Assembly: GCF_001112925.1 (NCBI RefSeq)
Contig: NZ_CPYD01000008.1
Span: 1 to 64,000 of the forward strand
Direction of reading: 5' to 3'
DNA length: 64,000 nt
Source: Yersinia nurmii
GTDB lineage: Bacteria > Pseudomonadota > Gammaproteobacteria > Enterobacterales > Enterobacteriaceae
In this document: positions 53,784 to 64,000 of the stretch, one piece after another
Layout: every line of letters begins with the position of its first letter
Numbering within the stretch: the stretch's first letter is position 1
Notes under the pieces: generated by a model
What the model saw: only the letters and a program-made list of their open reading frames with translations
What the model was told of the DNA's origin: nothing
Databases searched by the model: none
Position numbers and translations under genes: made by a program

Positions 53784-55533
53784 CTGAACCCTCTTTTTTA
53801 TTAATCACTAATTCGCTTTTATCACTGGTCGGTAACGCATCCGGTTCAACGTTCATGGTACGTAAAACACCGCCCATAATTGCGCCAAATACCGGAGCAG
53901 AAACCGCACCGCCGTAATATTTCCCGCCCTGTGGGTCATCAATGACCACTACCAGAGCAAATCGAGGGTTGCTTGCCGGCGCTACGCCGGCGGTATACGC
54001 AAGATATCGGTTCACGTATTTGCCGTCCGGTCCGACTTTCTTCGCAGTACCGGTTTTAATCGCAATACGATAGCCTTTAATCGCAGCTTTGGTGCCCCCA
54101 CCGCCCGGTAACGCTACGCTTTCCATCATATGAACCACGGTACGAACAATGGGCTCAGGGAAGACGCGCTCACCGGCAACCGGCGGGTCAACTTTGGTAA
54201 TCGACAGCGGCCGATAAATGCCCATACTGCCGATCGTCGCATAGACTCGCGCTAACTGTAACGGGGTTACCATTAGCCCGTAGCCGTAAGAGAAGGTGGC
54301 CCTCTCTATGTCAGACCACCGTTGTTTTTTAGGATATAAGCCACTGCTTTCTCCGACCAACCCCAAATTGGTCGCTTTCCCAAACCCAAAACGTGAGTAA
54401 GTATCTACTAACGCTGAGGATGGCATCGCTAACGCCAGCTTAGAAACACCGACGTTACTCGACTTCTGTAGAATCCCTGTCACCGACAACTCCGCATAAC
54501 GCGCCACGTCTTTGATCTGATGGCCACTAACAAAGTACGGCAAGGTATTCAATACGCTGTTTTCTTTGATAACACCGTGCTGCAATGCGGTCATCACCAC
54601 CATCGGCTTAACCGTAGAGCCCGGCTCGAAAATATCGGTAATTGCCCGGTTACGCATGGCTTCTTTCGGCGTACCGGTTAGGTTGTTCGGATTGTAAGAA
54701 GGGCTATTGGCCATTGCCAGCACTTCGCCGGTGTTCACATCTACCAACACCGCGGTTCCTGATTCAGCTTTGTTGAACGCCACCGCATTGTTCAATTCGC
54801 GATAAACCAGCGCCTGGAGGCGTTCATCGACGCTCAGCGCCAGATTATGTGCCGCTTGGCTATCCACGGAGGAGATATCTTCGATCACCCGACCATAGCG
54901 GTCTTTACGCACCGTACGTTCGCCCGGTTGACCGGTTAGCCAGCGATCGAAGCTTTTCTCAACCCCTTCAATTCCCTGACCGTCGATATTGGTCACGCCG
55001 ATAATATGCGCCATGACCTGGCCCGCAGGGTAATAGCGGCGAGATTCCTGACGCAGATAGATACCCGGCAGTTTCAACTTATGGATATAGTCGCCAATAG
55101 CTGGATTGACCTGACGCGCCAGATAAACAAAGCGGCCTTTCGGATTGGCGTTAATACGGGAAGCCAACTGATCGAGAGGAATTTCCAGCGCGTCGGACAG
55201 TGCTTTCCAGCGCGTATCCAGCGTGATTCCCCCACGTTCATGCAGTTCTTTCGGATCGGCCCAAATGGCATTCACCGGAACACTCACCGCCAGAGGCCGC
55301 CCTGCGCGATCGCTTATCATGCCGCGAGCGGTAGGTACGGATTGAACCCGCAGCGAACGCATATCGCCTTCGCGCACCAATTTGTCTGGATTGATCACTT
55401 GCAGGTAGGCAGTGCGTAGCATCAGCCCAACCAAAGCCAGTAAAATACAGCCGCACAGCAATGCAAAACGCCAGCTTATAAAGCTGGCTTGTTCTTCCTG
55501 CCGTTTCAACTTACCGGGGCGCGCTGCTTTCAT
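53770..55533 (-). CDS. ftsI: Septal transpeptidase FtsI (PBP3)
   Basis: Class B penicillin-binding protein that cross-links septal peptidoglycan with FtsW. The 587 residues comprise a short basic tail, one membrane helix near 20-42 ([19 protein letters not shown]), a pedestal domain, and the transpeptidase domain with SxxK in [14 protein letters not shown] in [12 protein letters not shown] and KTGT in [10 protein letters not shown]. It is the target of aztreonam and similar beta-lactams in this order. It follows ftsL by 43 bp. Confidence 0.97.
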   Translation of the reverse strand: MKAARPGKLKRQEEQASFISWRFALLCGCILLALVGLMLRTAYLQVINPDKLVREGDMRSLRVQSVPTARGMISDRAGRPLAVSVPVNAIWADPKELHERGGITLDTRWKALSDALEIPLDQLASRINANPKGRFVYLARQVNPAIGDYIHKLKLPGIYLRQESRRYYPAGQVMAHIIGVTNIDGQGIEGVEKSFDRWLTGQPGERTVRKDRYGRVIEDISSVDSQAAHNLALSVDERLQALVYRELNNAVAFNKAESGTAVLVDVNTGEVLAMANSPSYNPNNLTGTPKEAMRNRAITDIFEPGSTVKPMVVMTALQHGVIKENSVLNTLPYFVSGHQIKDVARYAELSVTGILQKSSNVGVSKLALAMPSSALVDTYSRFGFGKATNLGLVGESSGLYPKKQRWSDIERATFSYGYGLMVTPLQLARVYATIGSMGIYRPLSITKVDPPVAGERVFPEPIVRTVVHMMESVALPGGGGTKAAIKGYRIAIKTGTAKKVGPDGKYVNRYLAYTAGVAPASNPRFALVVVIDDPQGGKYYGGAVSAPVFGAIMGGVLRTMNVEPDALPTSDKSELVINKKEGSGGRS

Positions 55534-55576
55534 GCGTTACCTTGGCTACTCCGAGTCATGGTGAGTGCAAATTTAA

Positions 55577-55897
55577 TCATTGTTTAACCACAATGTTTTC
55601 TTGTGCTGGATCAACGTGCTGCATTTTTAACTTATCAGTCGCGATACTCTCGACCCGGCTGTGATCGCCCAAAGCGTTCTCTTCCAGAATCAGGTTACGC
55701 CACTCGATGTCCAGAGCATCACGCTCCAGCACCAGTTGTTCACGTTCGGCGGTCAGCAACCGAGTGCGGTGAGCGGTTGTCACCACTAACACCGCAGAGA
55801 CCAACACCGCAACCAGCAGAATCAATGGGATCTTGGCATTGCGGAGTAAATCTCCGCCAATGACCCCGACTAAGCCGTGGCGTTCGTTGCCTATCAC
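55577..55897 (-). CDS. ftsL: Cell division protein FtsL
   Basis: Small bitopic divisome protein that forms a coiled coil with FtsB and activates FtsWI. The 106 residues have a membrane segment near 23-44 ([20 protein letters not shown]) and then a leucine-zipper-like helix ([20 protein letters not shown]). It is a little shorter than E. coli FtsL (121), at the N-terminus. The ATG overlaps the rsmH stop by 4 bp. Confidence 0.94.
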   Translation of the reverse strand: MIGNERHGLVGVIGGDLLRNAKIPLILLVAVLVSAVLVVTTAHRTRLLTAEREQLVLERDALDIEWRNLILEENALGDHSRVESIATDKLKMQHVDPAQENIVVKQ

Positions 55898-56835
55898 GCG
55901 TTAATCCTCTCAGCGAAACGCAGTACGGAGCTACGCGCCCGAGGGTTTTCCGCAACTTCCGCGTCGGAAGGCATCATTTTCCCTACGGATTTCAAATTAC
56001 GTCCGCCCAAACTCTGTAACTGCTCTTCCGTTAACGGCAAACCGGCAGGCACTTTCGGCCCACGGCTTTGGTTACGGATAAAGTTTTTAACAATACGATC
56101 TTCAAGAGAATGGAAACTGATGACGGAGAGACGACCGCTGGGAGCTAACACTTCCAGCGCGCCTTCCAATGCTCTTTCGATTTCTTCCAGCTCGCTGTTG
56201 ATATAAATGCGAATCGCCTGGAAACTGCGGGTGGCCGGATGCTTGTGTTTTTCGCGGAATGGGCTGGCGTTAGCGATCAGATTTGCCAGCTCGGTGGTGC
56301 GAGTCATCGGCTGGGTCAGGTTACGCTCGACAATAGCGCGAGCCAGACGTTTGGCAAAGCGCTCTTCACCAAAGGTTTTCAATACCCAAGCAATATCGTC
56401 GGCGCCAGCTTTCATCAACCACTCGGCGGCAGAAATACCACGCGAAGGATCCATCCGCATATCCAGTGGCCCGTCACGCATAAAGGAAAAGCCGCGTTCT
56501 GGATCGTCTAACTGCGGTGAAGAAACGCCCAGATCCAACAGTACGCCATCGATCTTCCCGACTAAGTCCAATTCCCGCACATAATCTGCTAATTCAGAAA
56601 ATGGACCGTGTACAATTGAGAAACGCGGATCGGTAATGGATTTTGCTGCTTCAATAGCTTGCGGGTCGCGGTCAATTGCAATCAAACGCCCTTCCGGCCC
56701 AAGTTGAGACAGAATCAGACGTGAATGACCACCACGGCCAAAAGTTCCGTCGATATAAATGCCGTTACTGCGAATGTTCAGGCCGTTAACTGCCTCATCC
56801 AGCAGCACGCTTGTGTGCTTATAGTTATCTACCAT
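55894..56835 (-). CDS. rsmH: 16S rRNA (cytosine1402-N4)-methyltransferase RsmH
   Basis: AdoMet-dependent enzyme that methylates C1402 of 16S rRNA in the ribosomal P site; formerly mraW. The 313 residues show [16 protein letters not shown] for AdoMet binding, [22 protein letters not shown], and the end block [15 protein letters not shown]. It follows mraZ by 2 bp as the second gene of the dcw array. Confidence 0.97.
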   Translation of the reverse strand: MVDNYKHTSVLLDEAVNGLNIRSNGIYIDGTFGRGGHSRLILSQLGPEGRLIAIDRDPQAIEAAKSITDPRFSIVHGPFSELADYVRELDLVGKIDGVLLDLGVSSPQLDDPERGFSFMRDGPLDMRMDPSRGISAAEWLMKAGADDIAWVLKTFGEERFAKRLARAIVERNLTQPMTRTTELANLIANASPFREKHKHPATRSFQAIRIYINSELEEIERALEGALEVLAPSGRLSVISFHSLEDRIVKNFIRNQSRGPKVPAGLPLTEEQLQSLGGRNLKSVGKMMPSDAEVAENPRARSSVLRFAERINA

Positions 56836-56837
56836 GC

Positions 56838-57296
56838 TTATAGCGATAAGTCCTGTAGCCGCTCAGATAAAGGTTCCTGAGTCGACTGTTGTGCGTCTAT
56901 GTCATCCTTGACTTGTTGATACCAGGTCTGTTCATCCCACAGTTCAAACTTGTTGAACTGCCCAACCAGCATCACTTCTTTACTCAGCCCGGCGTGTTGA
57001 CGCAGTGTATTTGCAATCAACAAACGCCCGGAGCCATCCATCTGGCATTCGCTAGCATGCCCCAACAATAAACGCTGAATACGGCGCTCGGCAGGAACCA
57101 TGCTCGACAGACGAGAAAGCTTTTGTTCAATAATTTCCCATTCGGGCAGCGGATAAAGCAACAGGCATGGTTGGTGAAGGTCGATAGTGCAGACCATCTG
57201 TCCTTGCGATTCCTCGTTCAGCAAATCCCGATAACGGGTAGGTACGGCAAGCCGCCCTTTGCTGTCGAGGTTAACCATCGTTGCCCCACGAAACAT
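56838..57296 (-). CDS. mraZ: Transcriptional regulator MraZ
   Basis: First gene of the dcw cluster; an AbrB-fold protein that forms rings and represses its own promoter. The 152 residues contain two SpoVT/AbrB-like halves, each with a [16 protein letters not shown]- or [17 protein letters not shown]-type motif. Its binding repeats lie just upstream (57320-57350). The start [15 protein letters not shown] is standard. Confidence 0.97.
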   Translation of the reverse strand: MFRGATMVNLDSKGRLAVPTRYRDLLNEESQGQMVCTIDLHQPCLLLYPLPEWEIIEQKLSRLSSMVPAERRIQRLLLGHASECQMDGSGRLLIANTLRQHAGLSKEVMLVGQFNKFELWDEQTWYQQVKDDIDAQQSTQEPLSERLQDLSL

Positions 57297-57319
57297 CGTT
57301 GAGTCACCCCTTCATGGCC

Positions 57320-57350
57320 TTATTTGCCACTTTATCCCACAAATCCCCAC
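57320..57350 (-). promoter_or_regulatory. MraZ operator: three TGGG-type direct repeats
   Basis: On the minus strand three repeats lie at exact 10-bp steps: TGGGGATTTG, TGGGATAAAG and TGGCAAATAA, about 30 bp before the mraZ ATG. This is the known pattern of MraZ-binding boxes in the mra promoter; the third copy has TGGC. It indicates autoregulation of the whole cluster. Confidence 0.8.
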
Positions 57351-58223
57351 ATTAAAGAGTTTACGGATGGTATGAAAACCTTGTCAAGCCAGAGCAGAAG
57401 CGGTTTGGCAATATTTATGGGTCTATTTTGAGATATATCTTGTAGAAGGGGCGTTTTCAGCAAGTAGCGTGGAAATTAACGTCATGATAAACGGGCTATT
57501 TTTCCGCCAGATGATTTTACTGATTAAATAACGATTAATTTAGCAATTAATTGTCACATTAATTCCTTCTGCAAGGGATGTCTCATTTCCAGTATAAAAA
57601 TTGCACAATGCAAAATATTAGGAATTAGGCCTATCTCCCGCTGTGACTGGCTGCGCTGGGGAATGTTAATGCAGAACATTCCTGCGGATAATCTTCGTGA
57701 ATAATACCAATTAAAATTATCAGACGTTCGCCGTGGGCGCATTTTACTTCAATTACTCAGAGGAATATGAATCTATTTTGAAATAAATTATTAGCCGCTG
57801 ATTATCCGCCCCTTTTTAATAAGAGAATGCGTTTTAAGAAAAGTCCCAAATTAGTAACACAGCGCCAATGTATTTTTCCCGCCTTTCAATATGGCTATTA
57901 GCCGCTAATCAACTTCCCCTTGACACTTAAAAACGCCAGTAAATTTAATTCATTGTTTTTAAAGCATAAACATACATCCCACCGCGTAATTCACCATAAA
58001 CAAGCCTTTACAGGCCAGTTGAAAGTATAAAAATCATACAAGTGTTAAAAATAGAAATTTTAAGCTAGTTATATTAAATAAAGTGGTCATGTAAACTACC
58101 ATGAAAGCAAAACACCAGATGATAAGCCTTAAATTAACAAAAAATCAGAAACATACCACTAACAGAAAGCACACATGATTTGATCTATTAACGGATTTTC
58201 CCCCAATATGGGAGGTAATGACG
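57351..58223. other. Long AT-rich region between mraZ and alaE
   Basis: About 870 bp with divergent genes at both ends and no credible open frame. It must hold the main mra promoter and the alaE promoter. A short direct repeat, ATTAGCCGCTGATTA near 57790 and ATTAGCCGCTAATCA near 57897, each followed by a C-rich tract, is the only structure seen. In E. coli cra lies much closer to mraZ. Confidence 0.4.
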
Positions 58224-58664
58224 ATGTTTTCTACTGATTCTCGCTTACGTAGCGCCGTTGCAGATACCTTTGCTCTGGTGGTGTATTGCTTTATCACCGG
58301 TATGGCGATTGAAATACTGATTTCAGGCATGACCTTTGAGCAGTCGCTTTCTTCACGCCTGCTTTCCATACCGATTAACATCCTGATTGCCTGGCCTTAC
58401 GGCATGTATCGGGACAGTTTTATCCGTCTCGCTCAACGATGCGCGGGACAGCATTTTTGGGCGAAAAATCTGGCCGACTTACTGGCCTACGTCAGCTTTC
58501 AGTCTCCGGTTTACGCTATTATTCTGTGGACGGTCGGCGCAGATTCCCAGCAGATCATCACGGCAGTAGCCAGTAATGCGGTCGTTTCTATGGTTATGGG
58601 CGTGGCCTACGGCTATTTTCTGGAATATTGCCGCCGCCTGTTCCGCGTGGCTGGGTACGTGTAA
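58224..58664 (+). CDS. alaE: L-alanine exporter AlaE
   Basis: Small inner-membrane exporter of L-alanine, 146 residues with four hydrophobic segments. It follows E. coli AlaE throughout ([77 protein letters not shown]). GGAGG at 58211-58215 is 8 nt before ATG 58224 but only 2 nt before the ATG at 58218, so 58224 is used. In E. coli alaE is elsewhere; here it sits between mraZ and cra and converges on cra. Confidence 0.92.
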   Translation: MFSTDSRLRSAVADTFALVVYCFITGMAIEILISGMTFEQSLSSRLLSIPINILIAWPYGMYRDSFIRLAQRCAGQHFWAKNLADLLAYVSFQSPVYAIILWTVGADSQQIITAVASNAVVSMVMGVAYGYFLEYCRRLFRVAGYV

Positions 58665-58698
58665 GACAAGGATTGAAGTAACCGCGACAGATATGATT

Positions 58699-58720
58699 CG
58701 GGCACCGATTAAGGTGCCCG
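58699..58720. terminator. Terminator between alaE and cra
   Basis: A perfect 8-bp stem CGGGCACC / GGTGCCCG (58699-58706 and 58713-58720) lies between the convergent alaE and cra stops. On the plus strand ATAGCATTTTAG follows, a weak T-tract. It probably serves both genes. Confidence 0.7.
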
Positions 58721-58749
58721 ATAGCATTTTAGCGAAAGTATTCAGCGCG

Positions 58750-59754
58750 TTATTTGCGGCTTAAACTACCGCGACGGAACAGATTACGACGAATACGCGT
58801 CAAGCCCGGTTTCGGTTTATGCGGTTCATCCAGACTCGCTAGCACCAATTCCAATACTCTTTCTGCCACGTCACGGTGACGCTGCGCCACCGCCAACACT
58901 GGACATTCCAGGAAATCCAACAGCTCATTATCACCAAAGGTGGCGATAGCCAGATTGGTGGGCAGGCGGCCACTTTGCTGCAAAGTGACATCCAGCACGC
59001 CCTGTAGCAATTGGAAGGAAGTGGTGAACAACGCCTGCGGCATTGGGTGAGTTTTCAGCCATTCGGCAAACTTCACTCCGGAAGCTTCCCGCTCATAGCT
59101 ATTTGCATACAGATAATCCACTTTACGCGGATCGTCCTGCCAAGCCTCACGGAAACCCTGCTCACGCAGGAAGCTCACCGAAAGCTCCGGCAAAGCACCA
59201 AGATACAGAATGGATTCCGCCGGGAAAGTGCGTAGCTCTTGCGCCAGCATCAAGGCATCGTCCTGATCGGCACCCACAACGCTGATAAAGTGCTCGCGAT
59301 CCAACGCTCTATCTAACGCGATGATAGGCAGGGATTTATCTGCCCAGCGTTGATAAAAGGGATGTTCTGGCGGCAGCGCCGTCGAAACGATAATCGCATC
59401 GACCTGACGTTGTAACAGATGCTCAATACAACGCATTTCGTTATCAGGTTGATCTTCAGAACAGGCGATCAATAGCTGATAGCCGCGCTGTCGCGCCTGC
59501 CGCTCAAGATAATTCGCAATACGTGTATAACTGGTATTTTCAAGATCCGGAATCACCAGACCAATGGATCGGGTTCTGCCCGCGCGCAAACCTGCCGCTA
59601 CGGCGTTAGGGTGATAATTGTGTTCACGTACCACAGCCATCACTTTTTCTACTGTTTTATCGCTGACCCGGTACTGCTTCGCTTTGCCATTAATGACATA
59701 ACTGGCCGTAGTGCGCGAAACACCCGCGAGACGCGCGATTTCATCCAGTTTCAC
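58750..59754 (-). CDS. cra: Catabolite repressor/activator Cra (FruR)
   Basis: LacI-family global regulator of carbon flux, released from DNA by fructose phosphates. The 334 residues equal E. coli Cra. The N-terminal helix-turn-helix is [23 protein letters not shown] with the hinge after it, and the rest is the periplasmic-binding-like effector domain ([40 protein letters not shown]). It lies downstream of ilvIH as in E. coli, with a terminator between. Confidence 0.97.
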   Translation of the reverse strand: MKLDEIARLAGVSRTTASYVINGKAKQYRVSDKTVEKVMAVVREHNYHPNAVAAGLRAGRTRSIGLVIPDLENTSYTRIANYLERQARQRGYQLLIACSEDQPDNEMRCIEHLLQRQVDAIIVSTALPPEHPFYQRWADKSLPIIALDRALDREHFISVVGADQDDALMLAQELRTFPAESILYLGALPELSVSFLREQGFREAWQDDPRKVDYLYANSYEREASGVKFAEWLKTHPMPQALFTTSFQLLQGVLDVTLQQSGRLPTNLAIATFGDNELLDFLECPVLAVAQRHRDVAERVLELVLASLDEPHKPKPGLTRIRRNLFRRGSLSRK

Positions 59755-59920
59755 GTTAACCCCTTATAAACCCTGTAAAGTTATGAAAAGCAGATCTGTC
59801 TGCCGGGTTTTTATATACATAGTTTAACTATGGATATAACCCATGATAGATCTAACCGCAGAACACCCCATTGAGCAACCGCTTTCATCTTAAGATGTCA
59901 CTATCAGGCTTAAAAATGCA

Positions 59921-59947
59921 AAAAAAAGCTCTGCTTCAAAGCAGAGC
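59921..59947 (-). terminator. Terminator after ilvH
   Basis: On the minus strand GCTCTGCTT / AAGCAGAGC (9 bp) with a 2-nt minimal spacer is followed by TTTTTTT. It is about 35 bp past the ilvH stop. Confidence 0.92.
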
Positions 59948-59982
59948 CTCAGATTTATCTAATTTATATGCCCGATTTCTGC

Positions 59983-60474
59983 TTAACGCATGATTTTCTC
60001 ACCGCGAGAAACGCCAACAATGCCGGAGCGAGCAACTTCAACAATCTCAGCCACTTCCCGCACCGCATTAAGAAATGCGTCCAGTTTGTCGCTGGTTCCT
60101 GCTAATTGAACGGTGTACAACGTCGCGGTAACGTCAACGATCTGGCCGCGGAAGATCTCGGTGCAACGTTTGATTTCTTCACGTCCGTAACCGCTAGCCT
60201 GTAGCTTCACCAACATGATTTCGCGCTCAACGTGCGCACCGGGTACCAGTTCGCTGACTCTCAATACGTCCACCAGCTTATGCAACTGTTTCTCAATTTG
60301 CTCCAGTACTTTCTCGTCACCCACGGTCTGAATGGTCATACGGGACAGCGTTGGATCATCTGTAGGCGCCACGGTCAGGCTTTCAATGTTATATCCGCGC
60401 TGTGAAAACAGGCCGACAACCCGAGACAACGCCCCAGATTCGTTTTCCAATAATACTGATAAAATCCGGCGCAT
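59983..60474 (-). CDS. ilvH: Acetolactate synthase III small (regulatory) subunit
   Basis: ACT-domain subunit that gives valine feedback control to IlvI. The 163 residues start [32 protein letters not shown], the ACT domain, with a C-terminal dimerisation domain ([21 protein letters not shown]). Two ATGs stand side by side (60477 and 60474); both fit the GAGAGG site, and 60474 matches the E. coli start. The first ATG overlaps the ilvI stop (TAATG). Confidence 0.96.
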   Translation of the reverse strand: MRRILSVLLENESGALSRVVGLFSQRGYNIESLTVAPTDDPTLSRMTIQTVGDEKVLEQIEKQLHKLVDVLRVSELVPGAHVEREIMLVKLQASGYGREEIKRCTEIFRGQIVDVTATLYTVQLAGTSDKLDAFLNAVREVAEIVEVARSGIVGVSRGEKIMR

Positions 60475-60476
60475 CA

Positions 60477-62204
60477 TTAGGTCCTCTCCGTTTTGCTTAA
60501 CCACATTTCGTCCATACCGCCACCGCGAATTTGCATCGGGTAAACGTGCTCGGTTTCATCAACGGTGACATCCACAAATACCAGACGATTGGTTTCAGAA
60601 AGCTGCGTTAATGCTTCGGCCAGTTTTGCCTCCAGCTCGCCTGGGGTGCGAATGGCGATACCGATATGTCCGTAGGCTTCAGCCAGTTTGACAAAATCAG
60701 GCAGAGATTCCATATAGGATTGCGAATGGCGGCCAGAGTAAATCATATCCTGCCATTGTTTCACCATGCCCAGATAACGGTTGTTCAGGTTCAACACCAA
60801 CACCGGCAGGTTATATTGCAACGCCGTAGATAGCTCCTGAATATTCATTTGGATACTACCGTCACCGGTTACGCAAACCACGGTTTCATCCGGTAACGCC
60901 AGCTTGACGCCCAGCGCCGCCGGTAGGCCAAAGCCCATGGTTCCCAAACCGCCGGAGTTGATCCAACGGCGCGGTTTATCAAACGGATAGTACAGTGCAG
61001 CAAACATCTGGTGCTGCCCGACGTCAGAAGTCACGTAAGCATCGCCTTTGGTCAAACGATGCAGAGTTTCAATCACCGCCTGAGGCTTAATACTGCCACT
61101 TTCTTTGTTGTAACCCAGGCAATCACGAGCGCGCCATTGTTCGATAGACTGCCACCAATCGCGTAACGCATCGAAATCCTGCGTACAGTCGATTTGCGTC
61201 GCCAGCTCCAGCATTTGCTTAAGTACCTGTTTGGCGTCGCCAACAATAGGAATATCTGCATTTACCGTTTTTGAAATAGAAGTTGGGTCAATATCAATAT
61301 GCAGAACAGTGGCATTCGGACAATATTTAGCCAGATTATTCGTGGTACGATCGTCGAAACGTACCCCTACGGCAAAGATCAGATCCGCGTTGTGCATCGC
61401 CATATTGGCTTCAAAAGTACCGTGCATTCCTAGCATGCCTACGCTTTGACGATGTGTCCCAGGGAAACCCCCTAATCCCATTAACGACGTCGTCACCGGA
61501 AGATTCAGTTTTTCTGCCAGAGTGAGCAATTCTTCGTGGCAGGCGGCGTTTATCGCCCCGCCGCCCACGTACATAATAGGTTTTCTGGCTGCCAGAATGG
61601 TTTGCAATGCGCGTTTAATCTGCCCGCGATGGCCTTGTACCGTTGGATTATATGAACGCAGGCTAACCTGCTCTGGATAGGCATAAGGCAGTCTCAGCGC
61701 CGGGCTGACAATATCCTTCGGCAAATCAATCACTACTGGGCCAGGCCGTCCACTTGAGGCCAGATAAAAGGCTTTTTTCAGCACTGAAGGAATGTCTTCG
61801 GTACGCTTAACCAGAAAACTGTGTTTTACCACTGGCCGGGAAATACCGACCATGTCGCATTCCTGAAAAGCATCATAACCAATGAGCGAGCTAGGCACCT
61901 GCCCTGACAACACCACCATTGGAATAGAATCCATATAAGCTGTGGCAATCCCGGTTATGGCATTGGTTGCACCGGGGCCGGAAGTCACCAGCACCACTCC
62001 GACTTCGCCAGTGGCACGAGCATAGCCATCGGCCATGTGTACCGCACCTTGTTCATGACGAACCAGAATATGATCGATTCCCCCAACCGTGTGCAGGGCA
62101 TCGTAGATATCAAGTACGGCCCCGCCGGGATAACCGAATACATGTTTTACGCCCTGATCGATTAACGATCGGACTACCATCTCGGCTCCTGACAACATCT
62201 CCAT
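60477..62204 (-). CDS. ilvI: Acetolactate synthase III large (catalytic) subunit
   Basis: ThDP and FAD enzyme that condenses pyruvate to acetolactate (or with 2-oxobutyrate) in branched-chain amino acid synthesis. The 575 residues have the N-terminal Glu in [36 protein letters not shown], the FAD block RFDDRTTN, and the ThDP motif [29 protein letters not shown]. It is followed at once by ilvH, its regulatory subunit. Confidence 0.97.
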   Translation of the reverse strand: MEMLSGAEMVVRSLIDQGVKHVFGYPGGAVLDIYDALHTVGGIDHILVRHEQGAVHMADGYARATGEVGVVLVTSGPGATNAITGIATAYMDSIPMVVLSGQVPSSLIGYDAFQECDMVGISRPVVKHSFLVKRTEDIPSVLKKAFYLASSGRPGPVVIDLPKDIVSPALRLPYAYPEQVSLRSYNPTVQGHRGQIKRALQTILAARKPIMYVGGGAINAACHEELLTLAEKLNLPVTTSLMGLGGFPGTHRQSVGMLGMHGTFEANMAMHNADLIFAVGVRFDDRTTNNLAKYCPNATVLHIDIDPTSISKTVNADIPIVGDAKQVLKQMLELATQIDCTQDFDALRDWWQSIEQWRARDCLGYNKESGSIKPQAVIETLHRLTKGDAYVTSDVGQHQMFAALYYPFDKPRRWINSGGLGTMGFGLPAALGVKLALPDETVVCVTGDGSIQMNIQELSTALQYNLPVLVLNLNNRYLGMVKQWQDMIYSGRHSQSYMESLPDFVKLAEAYGHIGIAIRTPGELEAKLAEALTQLSETNRLVFVDVTVDETEHVYPMQIRGGGMDEMWLSKTERT

Positions 62205-62658
62205 GGGTTTTGCCTCCGGGCTTAGTTTTACTTTTTGGACAACAGAAAAAGATTTCTACGTCGTCCTGTAGGAAAGGCACGAGGCCCAACTCTTGTTATT
62301 TTTCGAATATGATTAATTAACATAACGTCAGAATTTCTAGCAGGCAAACGGCAAATCAGGTGCTAGGAGGAGGTTCACTCTGTGACACGCTGCATTCATT
62401 AATTTTACAAAAATAAAACACTAGCAAGACCGCACATTTTGTCGGGATTGTGTCGGAGGGGGAATCAATAACAGAACTAAATGAGGTAATGACTTTTGCC
62501 GGAATATTGAGCAAAAACCGTTATTCACGGGACAAGAACGATGGGAAGAGCAAGCTGGCATCAAAAAATACCAAGCCCCGCGGGCTACACCTAGTTTCCA
62601 GATGCTGCCCGCAGGGCTTGTCGATAACAATCACGAATCTGATTAATGGGTCAGCATA
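62205..62658. other. Intergenic region upstream of ilvI
   Basis: About 450 bp holding the ilvIH promoter and the terminator of the acyl-CoA ligase gene. In E. coli this region binds Lrp at several sites; AT-rich stretches are present, but I cannot assign Lrp sites by eye. No leader peptide or gene was seen. Confidence 0.4.
62563..62619 (-). terminator. Terminator after the acyl-CoA ligase gene
   Basis: On the minus strand a long stem, AAGCCCTGCGGGC (62607-62619) with GCCCGCGGGGCTT (62573-62585), one mismatch and a 21-nt loop, is followed by GGTATTTTTT. It lies about 40 bp past the ligase stop. Confidence 0.85.
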
Positions 62659-64000
62659 TTAATCGCGATACATAGAATCAATTTCGAACTGATAGCGTTG
62701 AGAAATAATTTTGCGACGCAGTTTAAGCGTTGGCGTCAACTCGCCAGACTCCATTGAGAAAGCCTTTGGCAGCAGCGTGAAGCGTTTTACCTGCTCAAAT
62801 TTCGATAGCTCTTTCTGCATATCTTTCAAACGCTGTTCGAACATTTCCACAATGTGACTATGACGCAGCAGTTCTAGACGATCGTGATATTTTAAATTGA
62901 TCGATTTGGCATATTCTTCCAATGATTCGAAACAAGGCACGATCAATGCAGAAACAAATTTGCGCGTATCGGCGATCACTGCAATTTGCTCGATAAAACG
63001 ATCCTGACCCAAGGTGCCTTCGATCATCTGCGGAGCAATATATTTGCCCCCCGATGTTTTCATCAAATCTTTCAAGCGTTCGGTGATAAACAGGTTACCA
63101 GCGCTATCAATGGCACCTGCGTCGCCGGTTTTTAACCAGCCGTCTTCAGTCAATGTCGCCGCCGTTTCTTCCGGTTTATTCAGGTAGCCACGCATCACTA
63201 TTGGCCCACGAACCTGAATTTCATTTTCCGCGCCGAGACGCACTTCAATACCCGGTAACGGCTTGCCGATCGAACCAAAGCGGAAATCATTTTCTTCCCA
63301 GCAGGAAACCGTCGCGCAGGTTTCCGTCATGCCGTAGCCATATTTAATATTGACGCCAATGGCTTGGAAAAACAGGATGATATTGTCATCAAGGCGCGCA
63401 CCGGCTGCCGGTAAAAATCGCACGCGACCACCGAGCACATTACGCAATTTTTGCAGCACTAAGCGATCGGCCAAAGCGAACAAACGATCGGAAAGCCATG
63501 AGGATTTACGTCCTTCCTGCTGGCGGCGAAATTGTTTCTCACCGCAGCTGACCGCCCAGTGGAACAATACCCGACGATGGGGTTTGGCTTGTGCGACTTT
63601 CTCATGAATGGCCGAAAAAACCTTTTCATAGAAACGAGGAACGGCACACATTACTGTTGGGCTAACGGCCTGCATTGCTTGACGAACCCAGTCAGTATTA
63701 CTGATGTAAACATTTTGCGCGCCGGTATGCATCACATAGAAACTCCACGCGCGCTCAAAAACGTGAGAAAGCGGCAGGAAACTCAGAGAAACATCGTCGG
63801 TAGTCAGCGTTAAACGCTCATCATGCAAATACAGCTGCGCCGCCATATTGCGGTAATCCAGCATCACCCCTTTAGGTTCGCCGGTGGTTCCCGAGGTATA
63901 AATCAGGGTAAACAGATCGTCTAAATCACAGCTATCGATACGCTTATTCAGCAAAAACAGCAGTGTTTCATCGGGATCGATTTCGAATGAAGCAAGGTGC
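62659..64000 (-). CDS. Long-chain acyl-CoA ligase (partial, 5' end outside window)
   Basis: AMP-forming ligase that activates fatty acids to acyl-CoA. About 446 C-terminal residues are visible; the frame is open to the right edge without a start, so the N-terminal part is missing. Adenylation motifs are in order: [14 protein letters not shown], then [20 protein letters not shown], and [20 protein letters not shown]. The C-terminal lid [12 protein letters not shown] is typical of FAA1/FadD15-type long-chain ligases rather than E. coli FadD. E. coli has no such gene next to ilvI. The substrate range is inferred from the family. Confidence 0.88.
   Translation of the reverse strand, partial: HLASFEIDPDETLLFLLNKRIDSCDLDDLFTLIYTSGTTGEPKGVMLDYRNMAAQLYLHDERLTLTTDDVSLSFLPLSHVFERAWSFYVMHTGAQNVYISNTDWVRQAMQAVSPTVMCAVPRFYEKVFSAIHEKVAQAKPHRRVLFHWAVSCGEKQFRRQQEGRKSSWLSDRLFALADRLVLQKLRNVLGGRVRFLPAAGARLDDNIILFFQAIGVNIKYGYGMTETCATVSCWEENDFRFGSIGKPLPGIEVRLGAENEIQVRGPIVMRGYLNKPEETAATLTEDGWLKTGDAGAIDSAGNLFITERLKDLMKTSGGKYIAPQMIEGTLGQDRFIEQIAVIADTRKFVSALIVPCFESLEEYAKSINLKYHDRLELLRHSHIVEMFEQRLKDMQKELSKFEQVKRFTLLPKAFSMESGELTPTLKLRRKIISQRYQFEIDSMYRD

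Overview
The window is a chromosomal segment of a gammaproteobacterium of the order Enterobacterales. Gene order and protein sequences follow the E. coli 2-3 min region (hpt-cueO-yacC-speED-yacL-acnB-lpd-aceFE-pdhR-aroP-ampED-nadC-ppdD-hofBC-guaC-coaE-zapD-yacG-mutT-secA-secM-lpxC-ftsZ...mraZ-cra-ilvHI). The insertions relative to E. coli and the protein variants look like Yersiniaceae, most likely Yersinia; that genus call is an inference from memory of the families, not from a search. No rRNA, tRNA, CRISPR array, IS element or phage gene was recognised.

Layout. (1) 122-4800: hpt, the copper oxidase cueO with a recognisable CueR-type promoter, yacC, and the spermidine genes speE-speD. (2) 4970-10145: a yddG-type exporter, yacL, a short-chain dehydrogenase and acnB. 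(3) 10146-15935: an accessory block between acnB and lpd, holding a FepA-type siderophore receptor with a candidate Fur box, a divergent AraC-family regulator, and an AT-rich gene for a secreted protein whose C-terminal third reads as an ADP-ribosyltransferase. (4) 15936-23334: the pyruvate dehydrogenase locus, with lpd, aceF, aceE and pdhR, two PdhR operators and a large unexplained hairpin between pdhR and aceE. (5) 23810-31772: aroP, ampE-ampD, nadC and the type IV pilus genes ppdD-hofB-hofC; hofB appears to have lost its start by a frameshift. (6) 31786-35463: guaC diverging from coaE-zapD-yacG, then mutT. (7) 35585-57350: secA-secM, a DUF721 (DciA-like) gene, lpxC, and the whole division and cell wall (dcw) cluster from ftsZ back to mraZ, one tightly overlapping leftward array headed by MraZ repeats. 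(8) 58224-64000: alaE, cra, ilvH-ilvI and the 3' part of a long-chain acyl-CoA ligase that runs off the window.

How they work together. The dcw genes make UDP-MurNAc-pentapeptide (murC-F, ddlB), attach it to lipid (mraY, murG) and build the septal machine (ftsL, I, W, Q, A, Z). lpxC commits precursors to lipid A and secM-secA serve protein export. aceE, aceF and lpd form the pyruvate dehydrogenase complex, controlled by PdhR, and acnB continues carbon into the TCA cycle.

Most worth a second look: the ADP-ribosyltransferase-like secreted protein and its odd E-E-R motif; the apparent frameshift at the 5' end of hofB; the compound hairpin in the pdhR-aceE leader; two heptanucleotide tandem arrays in intergenic DNA; and the DciA-like gene divergent from secM.
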